From Ornithodoros turicata (taxonomy: Eukaryota; Arthropoda; Arachnida; Ixodida; Argasidae): DNA of 64,000 nt. Both the position numbers and the translations under genes were made by a program. The notes under the pieces were generated by a model. The model was not told the DNA's origin and did not search any database. It worked only from the letters and a program-made list of their open reading frames with translations. The stretch lies in contig NC_088207.1 in NCBI RefSeq assembly GCF_037126465.1, positions 47,550,143 through 47,614,142 of the forward strand, written 5' to 3'. Of the stretch, positions 43,461-54,309 are shown in pieces (position 1 is the first letter of the stretch; every line of letters starts with the position of its first letter).

Positions 43461-44450
43461 TGCGACTTACTTATATTCTGCGTGAAGTGCTACCTAGAGA
43501 ACCCCTTCATTAAGGAAAGACACGTCACATCAAGATATGTTATTGGGAAAGAGTGGATCGTTGGCAAAGCAAGCAAGCGCGCACGTTAGTGTTGCCGTCG
43601 TGTAACTTCGTGGTGTTCGCGTTTGGTGAGGTGAGGTCAGGGTATCTGTCTCGCACATGAAGTTTTTCTTCGTGTCTCCTGCGCGCAATGTTATGCATAA
43701 TCGGAAACAACCACCAAAACAACCCATGTGATCGACGGCTGCCAACCCACGTGGCTTTATTTTGCCAACGACGATGTCGCGACACCTGGCGTTGTGACGT
43801 AGTTTCTTCGCAAACAGCCAGTCTATTGTGTCTGCTGTTGTCTCTGCTCTACATCGCAAAGTTGATGGCGCCTAATCACCAACGTCCCGACATAGACCTA
43901 GAATTGTCCAAGGAAAGGAACATGAAGGGCTTCGCTCATAGGGACACAGGTTCTGCGATCAACAAATGACCTTGTCTCCGCTGGCCGCTACAACGACAGT
44001 GATTCTAGGCGGGGAGCGTATAGACGGCGGTTTGATCACCTCATACTACCGTCGAAGGCACAAGAGAGTTCGACGTCGAAGTGATGAAGGCGCGCTACGA
44101 GCATAGAACAGTGCCACTAAATGTTCGAATGTGCTTCACCACCTCTTTACTGAGCCACATCGAGGTTACTGCAGCACCGTCAGAGGCATCGTGAAAAGTA
44201 GAACTAACTGCAGCCTAGACACCCGAAATGCCAGAAGGCAGGAGAAAGTACGAGACTGGTAACTGTTACTTCGTCCAAAAGTCCCTGCATGAAACGCTAT
44301 GGTCTGGACTTTGTTAGTATTCCTCTCTTGAAGTTCAGAGTGAGAGACCATCCCAATGCGTAAAATGAGACACATACCAACATGCAACAACGAGTAAAAA
44401 TGCGCAGTATATCAAAAAACAGAAACAGGTATAAAATGTGGGAACTTTTT
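43461..44450. other. no gene recognised
   Basis: Overlapping open frames at 43530-43970 on both strands have no motifs. No element ends were identified. Confidence 0.4.
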
Positions 44451-45188
44451 ATTTATTTATTTCTTACTGCCCACCAACGGAAATAACCCTAATGAATGGT
44501 GCACTTTACACGAGAGAAAGAAAGAAAATAAACAAACGTAAAAGTAAAAACAGGTAGCATTCTGAGACAAAAAAAAGAAAAAAGAAAACGATGCTAAGCA
44601 TTGGATAAGTAGCTAAGTAGATCTCGTTTCATTATATGCAGACCTTGAAAAATATTAACATAGTGTCACGAGCAATATCATTGAACTCAAGCTGTACACG
44701 ACAATGGATAACGTCTATGATGGGCAGAAGGGTAGAATAATATTGCAGAGTGTGTTGGCCTATATGGCACATGTAAATAAATGTCACTCTAAAGATCCGG
44801 ACTATTGATTTCCCCATAAATAAGCTTGTGAAGATAACAGAAATCACGAAACGACCTCCTCGTTGATAATGAACAAATATTAATCCTGCGGAGGACTATC
44901 ATTCTTATAATAACAAGCATCCCTGAGGTATCTATCATACAATATGTCTATGAATTTCTTTTGCACACTCTGAATTTTTTCGATTTGAGTCATTTTCAAT
45001 GAATTCCACTCAACTGAGTGTACTGTAAACGAGCGCTGTGTACAATTAAATAATACAAATGGGGTCACGGAATTCCTTTGTAAGTCGTGTGATTAGTCGA
45101 AGTGTAGACACTGCAGTGTTGCAGATAACACTAACATGCTCGCGAAAAAACAAACGTCAAAACAGTCAAAAATCACACCCAGGTCACG

Positions 45189-45314
45189 GGTTGCAGGAAC
45201 ACGTTCAACAACAGTGCTATTACAGTCAATAGCACTGTTGTTGAACGTGTTACTGCAACCTAGAAATTCACTAGAAAACAAAAACCTTTGTTGAGGTTTT
45301 TGTTTTCTAGTGAA
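45189..45314. repeat. two adjacent palindromes inside a LINE
   Basis: Palindrome 1 has arms 45189-45220 and 45229-45260 around an 8-base centre, with a perfect core of 23 bp per arm (ACACGTTCAACAACAGTGCT side). Palindrome 2 has arms 45267-45287 and 45294-45314 around TTGTTG (perfect 21-bp arms). In each case one arm encodes the expected LINE protein (STVVERVPATRDLGV and SFTRKQKP) and the other is its inverted copy. Confidence 0.8.
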
Positions 45315-45517
45315 TGATATCATTTTCGGTTTTAGCGCTAATTAGAAGAAGACAGTTCCTGGCACATCACTGTGCTATTGATTCAACGTCCGATTGTAAC
45401 AGCACGCAATCATCCCACGTAGATACGGAGCGGAATAACTTGATGTCATCGGCAAACAAAGGTATACTGGAATGTTGCAATGATAAGGCGATATCGTTAA
45501 TAAAAAGTAAAAAACTA

Positions 45518-46736
45518 CAGGACGACTCGTGTAACGCGAAATTCAGCTGTGCGTGTGGTGAAATAAGGCCGGATGAAAGTGTGTAGACAAATTTATTTAA
45601 ACGTGATGAGTATGGGCCTGTTGCTCTGGGCCAGGTGGCGCGAGTGAGCAGCAACATCAGCGCCCCAAATCATGCAACACTCCCCAGTTTAGCAGACGAC
45701 GCGGCACTTTCAAGTACACGGTTTCGAGTTGTTCGCGCTTTTCAAGAAGCACCGCTTTTTCTGTTAATTTCCTACAGGTTTTGTAGCTTCCTTGGCACCA
45801 TACCGTTTGACACACAATGCAAAACCCGCTGATGGAACTCTTTATTGTTGGGATCCGCGGCCGTTTGGGCCCGAAATGGCGCTGTGCAAACTTCAGTGCA
45901 ACAGCCCTATTGATCTGTGGTCGCTGAAATGGTTGGCGAGTGCTGTCCTGAACGACGGGGGCTGTTCTGGAACACCAAGCCTATGCATGAGCCATGTCTT
46001 GTTGTGGGTTGGCGGATGTCGATGCACAGCGTAAGATCCAGTTGTTCGGGCATATCACTTAGGAATGTGGTGTTCTTGCCCTGTGAAACGTCCACGTTGA
46101 AGTCTCCGACGACGAGAAGGTTCTGCGTGCTTTAAGGCGCGAGTACATGCACGATAAAGCGCCGCGCAACATTTCCTACGCTATCGGCAAACTTTGCTGA
46201 CGTATTCTAACCCTGTGCAGCACCGTCAATGCCTGCACTCATTCTGTCTGTTCTTGACGTCTACTAGGCTGCTTAAACTCCTCCACCCTCAGAGCTTTTG
46301 CCATGAATGCGGAGATGTGATCTCCACAGCACTACATCTCCGGTGGCACACCGGATGAACTACTATCCCCATCGGTTAAGACGGACCCGCGTGTGTGATA
46401 TCTCATTCGCGTGTGTCATGTGTGTGTGTGTGCGAGTGTGTATGCCTCATCTTTTTCATCGTCATCCCACTCATATGTGAACCCACATGCAGTGAGGTAT
46501 GGTATACAGCAATTGTTGCGGTGAATCACTCCATCGCCATTCATGTAGTTGTTGTTGTTGACGTACTTTGGTTTTTATCTCACTTTCCATCGATAGCTGT
46601 TGTATAGATTTGCGGGATTTTCCTGCTTACCTGCAGCGCTGAGCGCACATGCGATAAGAGTTTTGTGCGGACATGCGAATGCCGCCGACGCCGACATGAT
46701 ATCTCGAGAAACTACTCCACTATACAGTTGACGCTG
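45518..46736. mobile_element. putative pogo-like DNA transposon remnant, TA target duplication
   Basis: It begins CAGGACGACTCGTGTAACGC and ends, read inward, CAGCGTCAACTGTATAGTGG. TA flanks both sides (45516-45517, 46737-46738). The partial match of the ends and the TA/CAG...CTG/TA layout resemble pogo/Tigger-type elements. The interior (1219 bp) has no recognisable transposase but carries a fragment of an endonuclease-like frame (45907-46140). It lies exactly within the RT of the surrounding LINE, which supports the boundaries. Confidence 0.55.
45907..46140 (-). pseudogene. endonuclease-like fragment inside the DNA transposon
   Basis: The minus strand reads LLVVGDFNVDVSQGKNTTFL, then PEQLDLTLCIDIRQPTTRHG and SCIGLVFQNSP. 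The GDFN motif and the later TTRxGSCIxLVF belong to the endonuclease/exonuclease/phosphatase fold, as in LINE endonucleases and the endonuclease-bearing Helitrons of some animals. Only this piece is present. It was probably captured, or is a relic of an earlier insertion. Confidence 0.55.
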
Positions 46737-48906
46737 TAAAATAACACAGGGCCTAGATTGATGCCCTGCGGGACTCCAGGTAGCGACATGAAAGGATCAG
46801 AGAGGCCCGTAGGCACACGTACAATGTTTGTGCGGTGAGACAGATCGCTATTGAATCAGTTACAATAGGTGTGTGACAGACCGCGTCCCGCTAACTTTTC
46901 CAGTAGCATAGGATGACTGACTTAACAAAATCAAATCAAATGACTTTATCAAATCAAAATAAACAGTGTCCACCTGCTCACGATTTCCCAGTGGTGTAAC
47001 CAAATGCAGAAAGGTGCATAAAATCGACTCGACGGATTTGCCTTTCATGAAGCCATGCTGGCAATCACGAACTTTTGTGCTGAAGTACGGTGTCAAACGA
47101 TTATGAAGTACCATTTCAAATACCTTGGCAAATGTATTTAGTATTGACACTGAACGATAATTAGTGACGCTGCTGATATCCCCACCTTTTAGTATTGGGA
47201 CAACAAGAGAATGCTTCCATTGCTCGCGAAAAATACCAGACGACAGAGAGAGGTTAAAAATGCGACATAGTGGAGGAACAAGCAAGTCTACACAACCCTT
47301 AACAATGATGTTGGGTATGCCGTCTGATACACTTAGGTTTCAGTTTACGTATCGCAGACAGCACCTCGTGTTCGTCAACTGGTGTACACGGCAAGAAATC
47401 GTCACTTTTTACAATATTTACTGGTTCTCTAGTATCGAAGGAGAAGCAGGAAGCAAAAAAGAAAAAAATGAAAAAAAAAATCCTTGAACACGTTAGCCAG
47501 TTCGCGGGGATTATACAAGATCTGGCCACTGGAACGCAATAAAGTTGTGTGACGGCCGGGCTTCCTTTGTTCGTTCACATGTTTCCAGAAGTCGCTCGGT
47601 CTCCGAAACAAGCTATTTTCGACTGCTCTCAGATGAACAGCCCTGTCGCGAGAGAGCAGATATTTCACTAAAGCTCTGGCACGTATGAATTTATCATACC
47701 AGAACGGTAGGTGGGTTTTCTTAAAAAGACAATGGCAGTGCAGTTTCCATCTCATCTGATACCTTAGTTCCTTAGAGAACCATATCGGGTATTTCGAGCA
47801 GCGAGAAGTATGTTTGGGAACAAATGTCTCAATCCCACTGTAAACCGTATGCGTGAGTTTCTTCACTGCTGTCGTAGCACAATTCTCTAACGTACCGTCG
47901 AGGTCCTAATTCAGAACGTGATTATACAGTTTGATAGTCACCATCATGAAAGCAGAATCTTCTTTGTCTGGCGAATGGTACACTAGCTAGTGGAAAAAGA
48001 AAAGTAACGATAAATGGCGGATGATACTTATCCAGCCGTGATGTAAGCTCTGCTGCTTCAGATTCCTACAATAGGTGAGTTTATAAGCGCAAAATCAAGG
48101 ACATTGCATGCAAAATTGGGCATGCTGTTACATTGTTGTAAACATTTTGATAGACGAAGTCAAGCAATATTTCACTTTTAGTCAGCACATCAGAATAACA
48201 ATTTGATATGCAGCCAGTGACCCAGTCCTGGAATGTTGATGTCGCCGTATATATGGACCCTAAACTTGGGAAAGTCTTTCTTCGGCAGGTCATAAAGGTG
48301 ATCCTTGAATACATCAGAACCGATGCGGGGTGGGAAGTAATAGGTTCCTATCAAGAAATCCATCGTTTACACGTACTTGAACCCACACGTTCCTCGTATG
48401 ATTCCAGGTCGCTTCTACGGACGGCTTTTAGGGAGAAGTCAATGGCGACCAACACACCGCCACCGTAACACTGACCACTTCTAGCGTAGTCTCGGTCACT
48501 TCGAAAAACTCTGTAGGCAGAAGTGAAGTAGTTCGTTGTCTATATGCTTGCATCGAACCAAGTCTCCGCGATACATAGGACGGTGTATGTCGAAGAAATC
48601 AGTGATGTCAAGAACTCAGAAGATTTAGCTTGAAAGCCACAAACATTTTGGTAGTAAATGCTGTGTTCCCCGTCAAAGCTCATCTGTCAGTCGTGGCATT
48701 TGGGTGAATCGACCTTCAATGCGCCAAAGAAAGGGCGAAGAATACACCCGCTGTGCTAGAGGTCCGGATGGAAAATTTTCTCAAAGCCATCATCGCCTTC
48801 TACAAGAACATGGAAGGAGGAATTGGTGTCATATCTGGTTTTTATCTTTGTGCATGCAACTGACAGGCCCTCCATGACACCGCTAAGTGGCGCAGTAATG
48901 TCAGAC

Positions 48907-49321
48907 TCAGTTGTAGGAACTAGGAAGGGCTAGCCGAGAGACGAAGAGTGCTCGACGCCTCGAAAGGCGTGGCACCACACTTAGTTTGCTTGTAGTACTC
49001 CTGCCCACCATGGGAACAACGGAGCGTTTACCACGTATACGAGGGTAAATCCCTCTTCGTCGCCTCCATATTGCAGCCGATTCAGGTTCGTGTGTAGCAT
49101 CGACGAATGTTTTTACAAGAAGAAATGGCCGGGCGTCCAGGCGAGTCAGACTTGCTGCTAATGTCCTCTGACTGTCGGCATACTTGGAACACCTGAGGAG
49201 GATGTGTTCTGTGTCCTGGACAACATTGCACTCACTGCAGTTTGGAGATGGTGACTTGGCCAGTTTGTAGAGCAACCGACTGCTGTACAGGGCAAAGAGC
49301 TGGAGCCTCTGCAGGAGACAC
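48907..49321 (-). pseudogene. LINE ORF2 C-terminal fragment with zinc motif
   Basis: The minus strand encodes LQLFALYSSRLLYKLAKSPS, then the zinc-finger-like CSECNVVQDTEHILLRCSKY (CxxC...H...C), which follows RNase H or RT in I, R1 and LOA-type ORF2 proteins. The rest (SLTRLDARPFLLVKTF, later Arg-rich) runs open to 48907. It lies beside the ORF1 end of the neighbouring LINE but belongs to a different type. Confidence 0.65.
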
Positions 49322-49474
49322 CCCAAGCAGCAAAATGCACTGAAAGTCGAGTGCAATAGGGGTGGACGGGTAGATGAAAGGCCCTGAACAGATTCATGAA
49401 ACTAGAGAACATTGATAAGACACATACCGTCCACCCCTAATGCACTCGACTTCCAGTACATTGTGCTGCTTGGG
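49322..49474. repeat. foldback with 48-bp arms
   Basis: Arms 49322-49369 (CCCAAGCAGCAAAATGCACT...GGGGTGGACGG) and 49427-49474 (inverted) flank a 57-bp spacer. A few mismatches are present. No TSD is clear. It sits at the edge of the preceding LINE fragment. Confidence 0.65.
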
Positions 49475-50095
49475 ACGCTGCTTGTCCCAGGAAACGACAG
49501 AGGTACCTGGAATCGTATCTGGGGTTCGACCTTGTGCAGAAACGAAGATCGAGCAGATACTCTCAGCCAAGAAGAGATGCACATTCATTGTCTCAGTTCA
49601 CGTATCATCCTCTTTGCGTCCCCTATAGTGAAATAAATGGCCTGCTGGAATTCGTGCCGGGAGTGTACTGCCAGTAACTGTGTGAAAAAAAAAAAAAAAG
49701 GTTGAAAGTACGCTACAGAAAAGCATGCGTTTTTCTGCCTTTCTGTTATTAGCAGGTATGTTATGTTATGTTATGTTATGTATACAGCCAGTATGTTTCA
49801 ACCAACACGACCTTTTCGTTTTATCTCTGCTATGCGATCAAGACATTTATTCGTAGAGAGTATTTCGTATTTTGAGTATTACGCAAAAAATGTCATTTTG
49901 GAAAAGCGCGGCAGTAATGACCACGCCGACACCGGCGCCACGCCGATTCACGCTGATTCACCGCCGCCGCCGGCCAAGAACGGGCCCAACGCCGCCGCCT
50001 AGAAAAACAGCATCGGCGCACACCTGTACATAGGAGGAGCGAGGAGCCCATTTGGAGCGCGCCAAGTCCGTTCTGTAGAGTCTTCCTATAGGGTT
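49475..50095. other. no gene; simple repeat
   Basis: A (TTATG)n tract lies at about 49757-49781 and an A run at 49685-49699. A GC-rich stretch of CCG triplets lies at about 49920-50000. No gene or element is recognised with confidence. Confidence 0.45.
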
Positions 50096-50242
50096 TGAAG
50101 CGTAACAGCCATCAACATCGTCGCCTGCACTCGTCATCTCGCGCCGGCACGCATGGCAATTCATTAAATATCAGTTGGGCACTTGCCTACCTTCCGACCT
50201 ACCTGCCTTCCCTTGCCGTGCCTGTTCCTTTGTGTCCCGTCA
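50096..50242 (+). repeat. 5' LTR of the CsRn1-like element
   Basis: It is 147 bp, starting TGAAGCGTAACAGCC (first bases mutated from TGTAGCG of the 3' LTR) and ending CCCGTCA. It differs from the 3' LTR by substitutions and by a CCTACCTGCC-type expansion, so the insertion is not recent. Confidence 0.75.
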
Positions 50243-50244
50243 TT

Positions 50245-50262
50245 TGGTGACACGAACATGAT
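50245..50262 (+). promoter_or_regulatory. primer-binding site, tRNA-Trp-like
   Basis: TGGTGACACGAACATGAT begins two bases after the LTR. The CsRn1-group PBS complementary to tRNA-Trp is TGGTGACCCCGACGTGAT, so this copy has three mismatches. Confidence 0.65.
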
Positions 50263-51467
50263 GGAACACATCCATTGTGTCATCGTCAACGTTCAATGCC
50301 TCTGGGGGATCCCGAAGAGCGCCCGGCACCTCAATCTCTTGCCGTGGCTGCCGTCTCAGTGAAGCTTCCACCGTTCTTCGATCGCAACCCTGCAGTGTGG
50401 TTTCTTCAAGCTGAGGCACAATTCAATCTTGCTGGGGTCACTTCACAACTGACGAAATTCTACCACGTCACCTCTGCCCTCACGCCCACCGCTGCAGATG
50501 AGGTATACGACATCTTGGCCTGCAGCGCACCACCGCTTCCGGTCGCTCCCGCCTTCAGCAACTCCTATCTGCTGGAGAACTGGGTGACCGACGTCCAACG
50601 CAGCTCTTGCGACGGATGCAGCTGTTACTCGGCGATCATTTTGCCTCCGTGGACGACGCTCTTCTGCGCGAGCTTTTCCTTCAACGCTTGCCGCAGAACG
50701 TCCAACTGGTCTTGGCGACGGCAGCGAACATGACTCTTAACCAACTGGCCACGCTCGCCGATGCCGTATGGTTGAAGTCACAACCTCCACGCCTTCCGCG
50801 GTTACCGCGCCGCCTCCTGTCACCCTTCCGGTACCACATTCGCCCGCAACTCCATCTTCACAAGATCGTGCTTTTGAAATCGGTGAGCTTTGCCGCGAAT
50901 TTCGCAACCTCACAAGCCTCATTGCTGCTTCTCAAGCACCCACCCGTCAAGATCATGACGTCGGACGTCGTCGTCGTCGCTTTCACAAGAGCCCTCAGCG
51001 TTCGTCAACGCTTACTCGCTCACGGGACCGCAGCCCAGCTACTACCATCTGCTGGTACCACCGTCGATTCGTGCCTCAGCCTATCACTGCCTCCTCCCAT
51101 GCACATGGCAGCAGGAAAAACCGTCAGCGGACCATGGATGGCGACCAATGGTCCATGCTCCATGTCCTGTCGCCTATTCTACATTGGGGAACGTACATCG
51201 GCCTGCCGTTTCGTGGTAGACACTGGCGCCGCGGTGAGCGTCCTTCCCGCGCGTCGAATAGATAGCCGACAATCGCCCTTGTACCACGTCACCGCCGTCA
51301 ACGGCTCGAAGGTCCCTGTCTACGAGCAGCGCTCCCTCACATTAAATCTGGGTCTCCGGCGTGTATTTCGTTGGATATTCCTGGTTGCCGACGTCACCCA
51401 TCCCATTCTTGATGTAGATTTTCTGAACCACTACCAGCTTTTGGTCAACAACAAGAAGGCTCATTGA
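50263..51467 (+). pseudogene. gag and protease of the CsRn1-like element
   Basis: Gag starts near 50295 (MPLGDPEERPAPQSLAVAAV) with the matrix/capsid motif KLPPFFDRNPAVWFLQAEAQ and ALTPTAADEVYDIL. A frameshift near 50600 leads to DHFASVDDALLRELFLQRLP and LATAANMTLNQLATLADAV. Another near 50770 leads to a segment ending TICWYHRRFVPQPITASSH, the first half of a CHCC knuckle whose last two Cys are gone. The protease shows RFVVDTGAAVSVLPARR at about 51210-51260 (DTGA). At least three frame changes separate gag, knuckle and protease. Confidence 0.82.
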
Positions 51468-51480
51468 CTCCACCACGAAC

Positions 51481-52970
51481 ATGGTCGTCTCCGGCATACG
51501 CTCATCGTTGCCATCATTCGGAGTGGCCTTCTTCCAGGACGATAGCAACCCTTTCCTTGCCATTCTCAAGGATTACCCACAACTTATACATCCGCCCGAT
51601 TGGTCCAAGCCTGTGTTGCACAACATCGTCCACCGCATCGAGACGAAAGGTCTTCCTGTGTTCACCCGCCCGCGCAGACTACCTCCCGAGAAGCTAAAGA
51701 TCGCTCGGGAAGAATTCGACCACATGCTCGACATGGGTATCATTCGCCCGTCTTCGAGCAGCTGGACGTCTGCATTACGCATGGTGCCGAAGAAGACTGG
51801 TGACTGGCGCCCTTGCGTTTTTTTTTATCGGGCTTTAGACCGTGTCACCATACCCGATCAATATTCGATCCCGCACATCCACGACTTCACCGCTTTTCTT
51901 CATGGCGTCACAGTTTTTTCCAAGGTCGACTTAGTAAGAGCATACCACCAAATTCCCATGGCCGAATCTGATATACCTAAGACTGCAATCACAACACCTT
52001 TCGGGTTATTCAAGTTCCTACGGATGCCATTTGGATGACGGAACGCAGCGTAGTCTTTCCAGTGGTTCATTGATTCCGTTCTCCATGGACTACCATTTGT
52101 GTTTCCCTACATAGACGACATCCTCGTGGCGAGTTCCTACATCGAAGAGTACCACACCCACCTCCAACTGCTTTTCGCCCGTTTGTCAGATCGCGGCATC
52201 ATAATTAAAGCAAACAAAAGTGAATTCGGGGTTACGTCCTTGGACTTCTTGGGTATATCACAGGATATAATCCGACGGAATTGCCCCGCTTCCCACAGAG
52301 TTTCCCCAACCAACGTCTCTGAACAAGCTTCGACAGTTCCTGGGTCTAATAAACTTCTATCGTCGCTTCATCCCTCATTGCACGGACATCCTCCGTCTTC
52401 TTGAGAATTATCTCTCGTCAAAATCGAACACCTCCCAACCTCTCGTCTTGACTGTCGAGGCCACCGCTGCGTTCGAGAAGGCTAAGGAAGCTTTACCAAA
52501 TGCCACTCTCGTGGTTCATCCGCAACCCCATGCATCAAACAGCATAATGGTAGACGCATCTGCCACCGCGGTACGAGCTGTGCTCCAGCAGCAGCTCTCC
52601 GACGACTCGGAAGATTAGAAGCCGATTGGGTCCTTCTCCCGCAAGTTACTTTCAGCGGACACCCGCTATAGCACCTTCGGCCGCGAGTTGCTGGCCATCT
52701 ATCTCACCGTCAAGCACTTCCGTCACTTCGTCGGAGGCCGTCGGTTTACCATCTCCACCGATCATAAGCCGCTCGTCTATGCCTTCCAGTCCCCCGGAGC
52801 GAACTATACCACCAGAGAACAGCGTCATCTTGCTTTCGTGTCGGAGTTCACGACCGACATACGCACATCCCCAGCCTTCTCAACCCTGTTGCAGACGCTC
52901 TCAGCCGATCGGACATCTCTCGTATTGCATCCATCTCTGCGATCACACATCACTAGACTCTATCGCTGAG
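51481..52970 (+). pseudogene. reverse transcriptase and RNase H of the CsRn1-like element
   Basis: RT begins [20 protein letters not shown], with [23 protein letters not shown] (first Asp) and RMPFG followed by a TGA at 52036 where Leu is expected. A TAG follows at 52051 (expected Gln). YIDDILVAS keeps the active-site YxDD. A frameshift occurs near 52265. RNase H: IMVDASATAVRAVLQQQL, a TAG at 52615 (expected Trp), then FGRELLAIYLTVKHFRHFV and TDHKPLVYAF. It ends in the linker to integrase near 52970. Confidence 0.85.
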
Positions 52971-53084
52971 CTGCAGCTCTACGATGAAGAGCTCCGGTCA
53001 CTTCGCTCGACCACATCAAGTCTGCAGCTTCAAGATTTCCACCTGCCTGGAGCCCGTTCCACGGTTTGCTGCGACATGTCATGT
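52970..53084 (+). pseudogene. start of integrase, truncated
   Basis: In two frames the sequence reads SIAELQLYDEELRSLRS and LQDFHLPGARSTVCCDMS, the beginning of the pol segment before the H2C2 zinc domain. The match to gypsy stops near 53075. The zinc domain and catalytic core are absent. Confidence 0.65.
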
Positions 53085-53439
53085 GGCCATGACCAGAATT
53101 CAGGGACACCTTCTTTGATGCAGGTTCTGCCTGATAGCAGAAGAACATGTAAGGAAGCCAACTTGAAAGAAAAGTATGAGGTGAGGAGGAAGGAAGATGG
53201 AAAGAGGCGTGGGCAGACGAGAAAGGTAATTTGTACATCAGATATCGCGCGCGGAGCCTCGCCATCAGCGGCGATTGCCTAACGCAGAATGAAAACGTGA
53301 TGAATCAGCTCTGATAACTTTTGCCAAGCTTTTCTTTGCTGTACTGCTGCTCAGAATTCTGGGTTGCTACTCGTAGCGTGTGGAACGGAATGACTGGCAC
53401 TCGTAAGGCTGGTCAATGTCCATTTTTGTTCTCTCTGTG

Positions 53440-53560
53440 GGAATGTTGAGAAATGTGCGTCCTGGGGCGACTTCTAAGGGAACTGTGCCGGTGTACGTGT
53501 GACAGCGTCGAAGGAAAACCTCAGAAATTACCCTACATTATGATGGAAAAAAAAATATAC
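53440..53560 (-). repeat. SINE-A body fragment
   Basis: The minus strand retains GAGGTTTTCCTTCGACGCTG, then GCCGGCACAGTTCCC and GTCGCCCCAGGACGCACAT, the middle of SINE-A. The tRNA-like head is missing. Confidence 0.55.
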
Positions 53561-54309
53561 TCTATAAGCTACGAAGACGAATTCAGTAACTGCATTTCAC
53601 TTTGTTACTTGCACCTTGTTACTCCGTTATCACTGTATCATACACTTCAGTTTGTTCTTGGCCTTATCATGAGGACACTTCAATGCTTAATTCCAAATTT
53701 TGCGTGTTACAGTCTCTTCCCGCCACCATCAAGAAGGTTTGTCGGTTACCAACACCCTCCTCTAAAAAAATAAAAATAAACAAACATACAAGCGGAATAG
53801 TGCTTATTTTCAGAACATCTATAGGTGGCAGCAGAGTCACGTTCGACACAAAAAGTGATTGGTAAACCAATACCTCCTAGATAGCGTCGGGCCTGCGCGC
53901 GAAGCAGATCGCAAAGCAGGACAGGCCTCCATATGGAGGCCGTCGTCGCACCGATCTCGAATGAAAATTTGATGAGTTGCGCCTTCATAAGGAACAAAGG
54001 ACGTTTAAGCCACAAGTTCGAAATTCATGTTAAAGGATTGACAATCATCTACATTACAACAAACACGCGCGACACTGTGCAAAACGGGGATTCCTGTAAC
54101 GGTGAAGTAAGTCGGAGTGCAATGGAAAGTCATCGCTATTGACATATTAAGTGCACAGGCGATCGCAGAGCATAACCGCAACTAAATCAAACCGAACAGC
54201 ATGCAGTACGACATAGAGCCAGTACGGCATTATTAAGCCAAAACTCTAACGCTCTCACCCTGCCGTTACTCTCATAACTCCCCCTACAAAAATAGAAAAT
54301 AAATAAATT

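Larger units (their letters stand above)
44880..48690 (-). pseudogene. LINE ORF2: endonuclease and reverse transcriptase, interrupted
   Basis: ORF2 appears to begin MSFDGEHSIYYQNVCGFQAK near 48680, with an endonuclease start. A YPIWFSKELRYQMRWKLHC linker follows at about 47790. RT: HSLVVPILKGGDISSVTNYR (about 47200), QHGFMKGKSVESILCTFL, VDTVYFDLIKSFD (with a small duplication) and SLPGVPQGINLGPVLF. After the insertion: FLLFINDIAL, PLFADDIKLFRSVSTW (ADD intact) and VPATRDLGVIFD, then SLKMTQIEKIQSVQKKFID to a stop near 44880. There are many frameshifts. Two perfect palindromes interrupt it at 45189-45314. Confidence 0.72.
44451..48900 (-). mobile_element. LINE, minus strand, split by a TA-flanked DNA transposon
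   Basis: From right to left: an ORF1 C-terminus (about 48900-48690), an endonuclease (about 48690-47900), RT from 47870 to 46737, then an insertion (45518-46736), and the rest of RT and the C-terminus from 45517 to about 44880. The 3' UTR ends in an (AAAT)n tail at 44451-44465. The RT signature GVPQGxNLGPVLF breaks exactly at the insertion and continues as LLFINDIAL on the other side, so both parts are one element. It is of a general Jockey-like type; I do not assign a clade. Confidence 0.75.

Noticed and set aside
43530..43969. Open frames on both strands near the mariner
   Set aside because: No motifs; overlap on opposite strands; not supported.
53085..53280. Basic Lys/Arg-rich exon (about 53160-53230, with GTAATT after AAAG)
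   Set aside because: No clear acceptor and a poor donor; the block looks like old repeat DNA.
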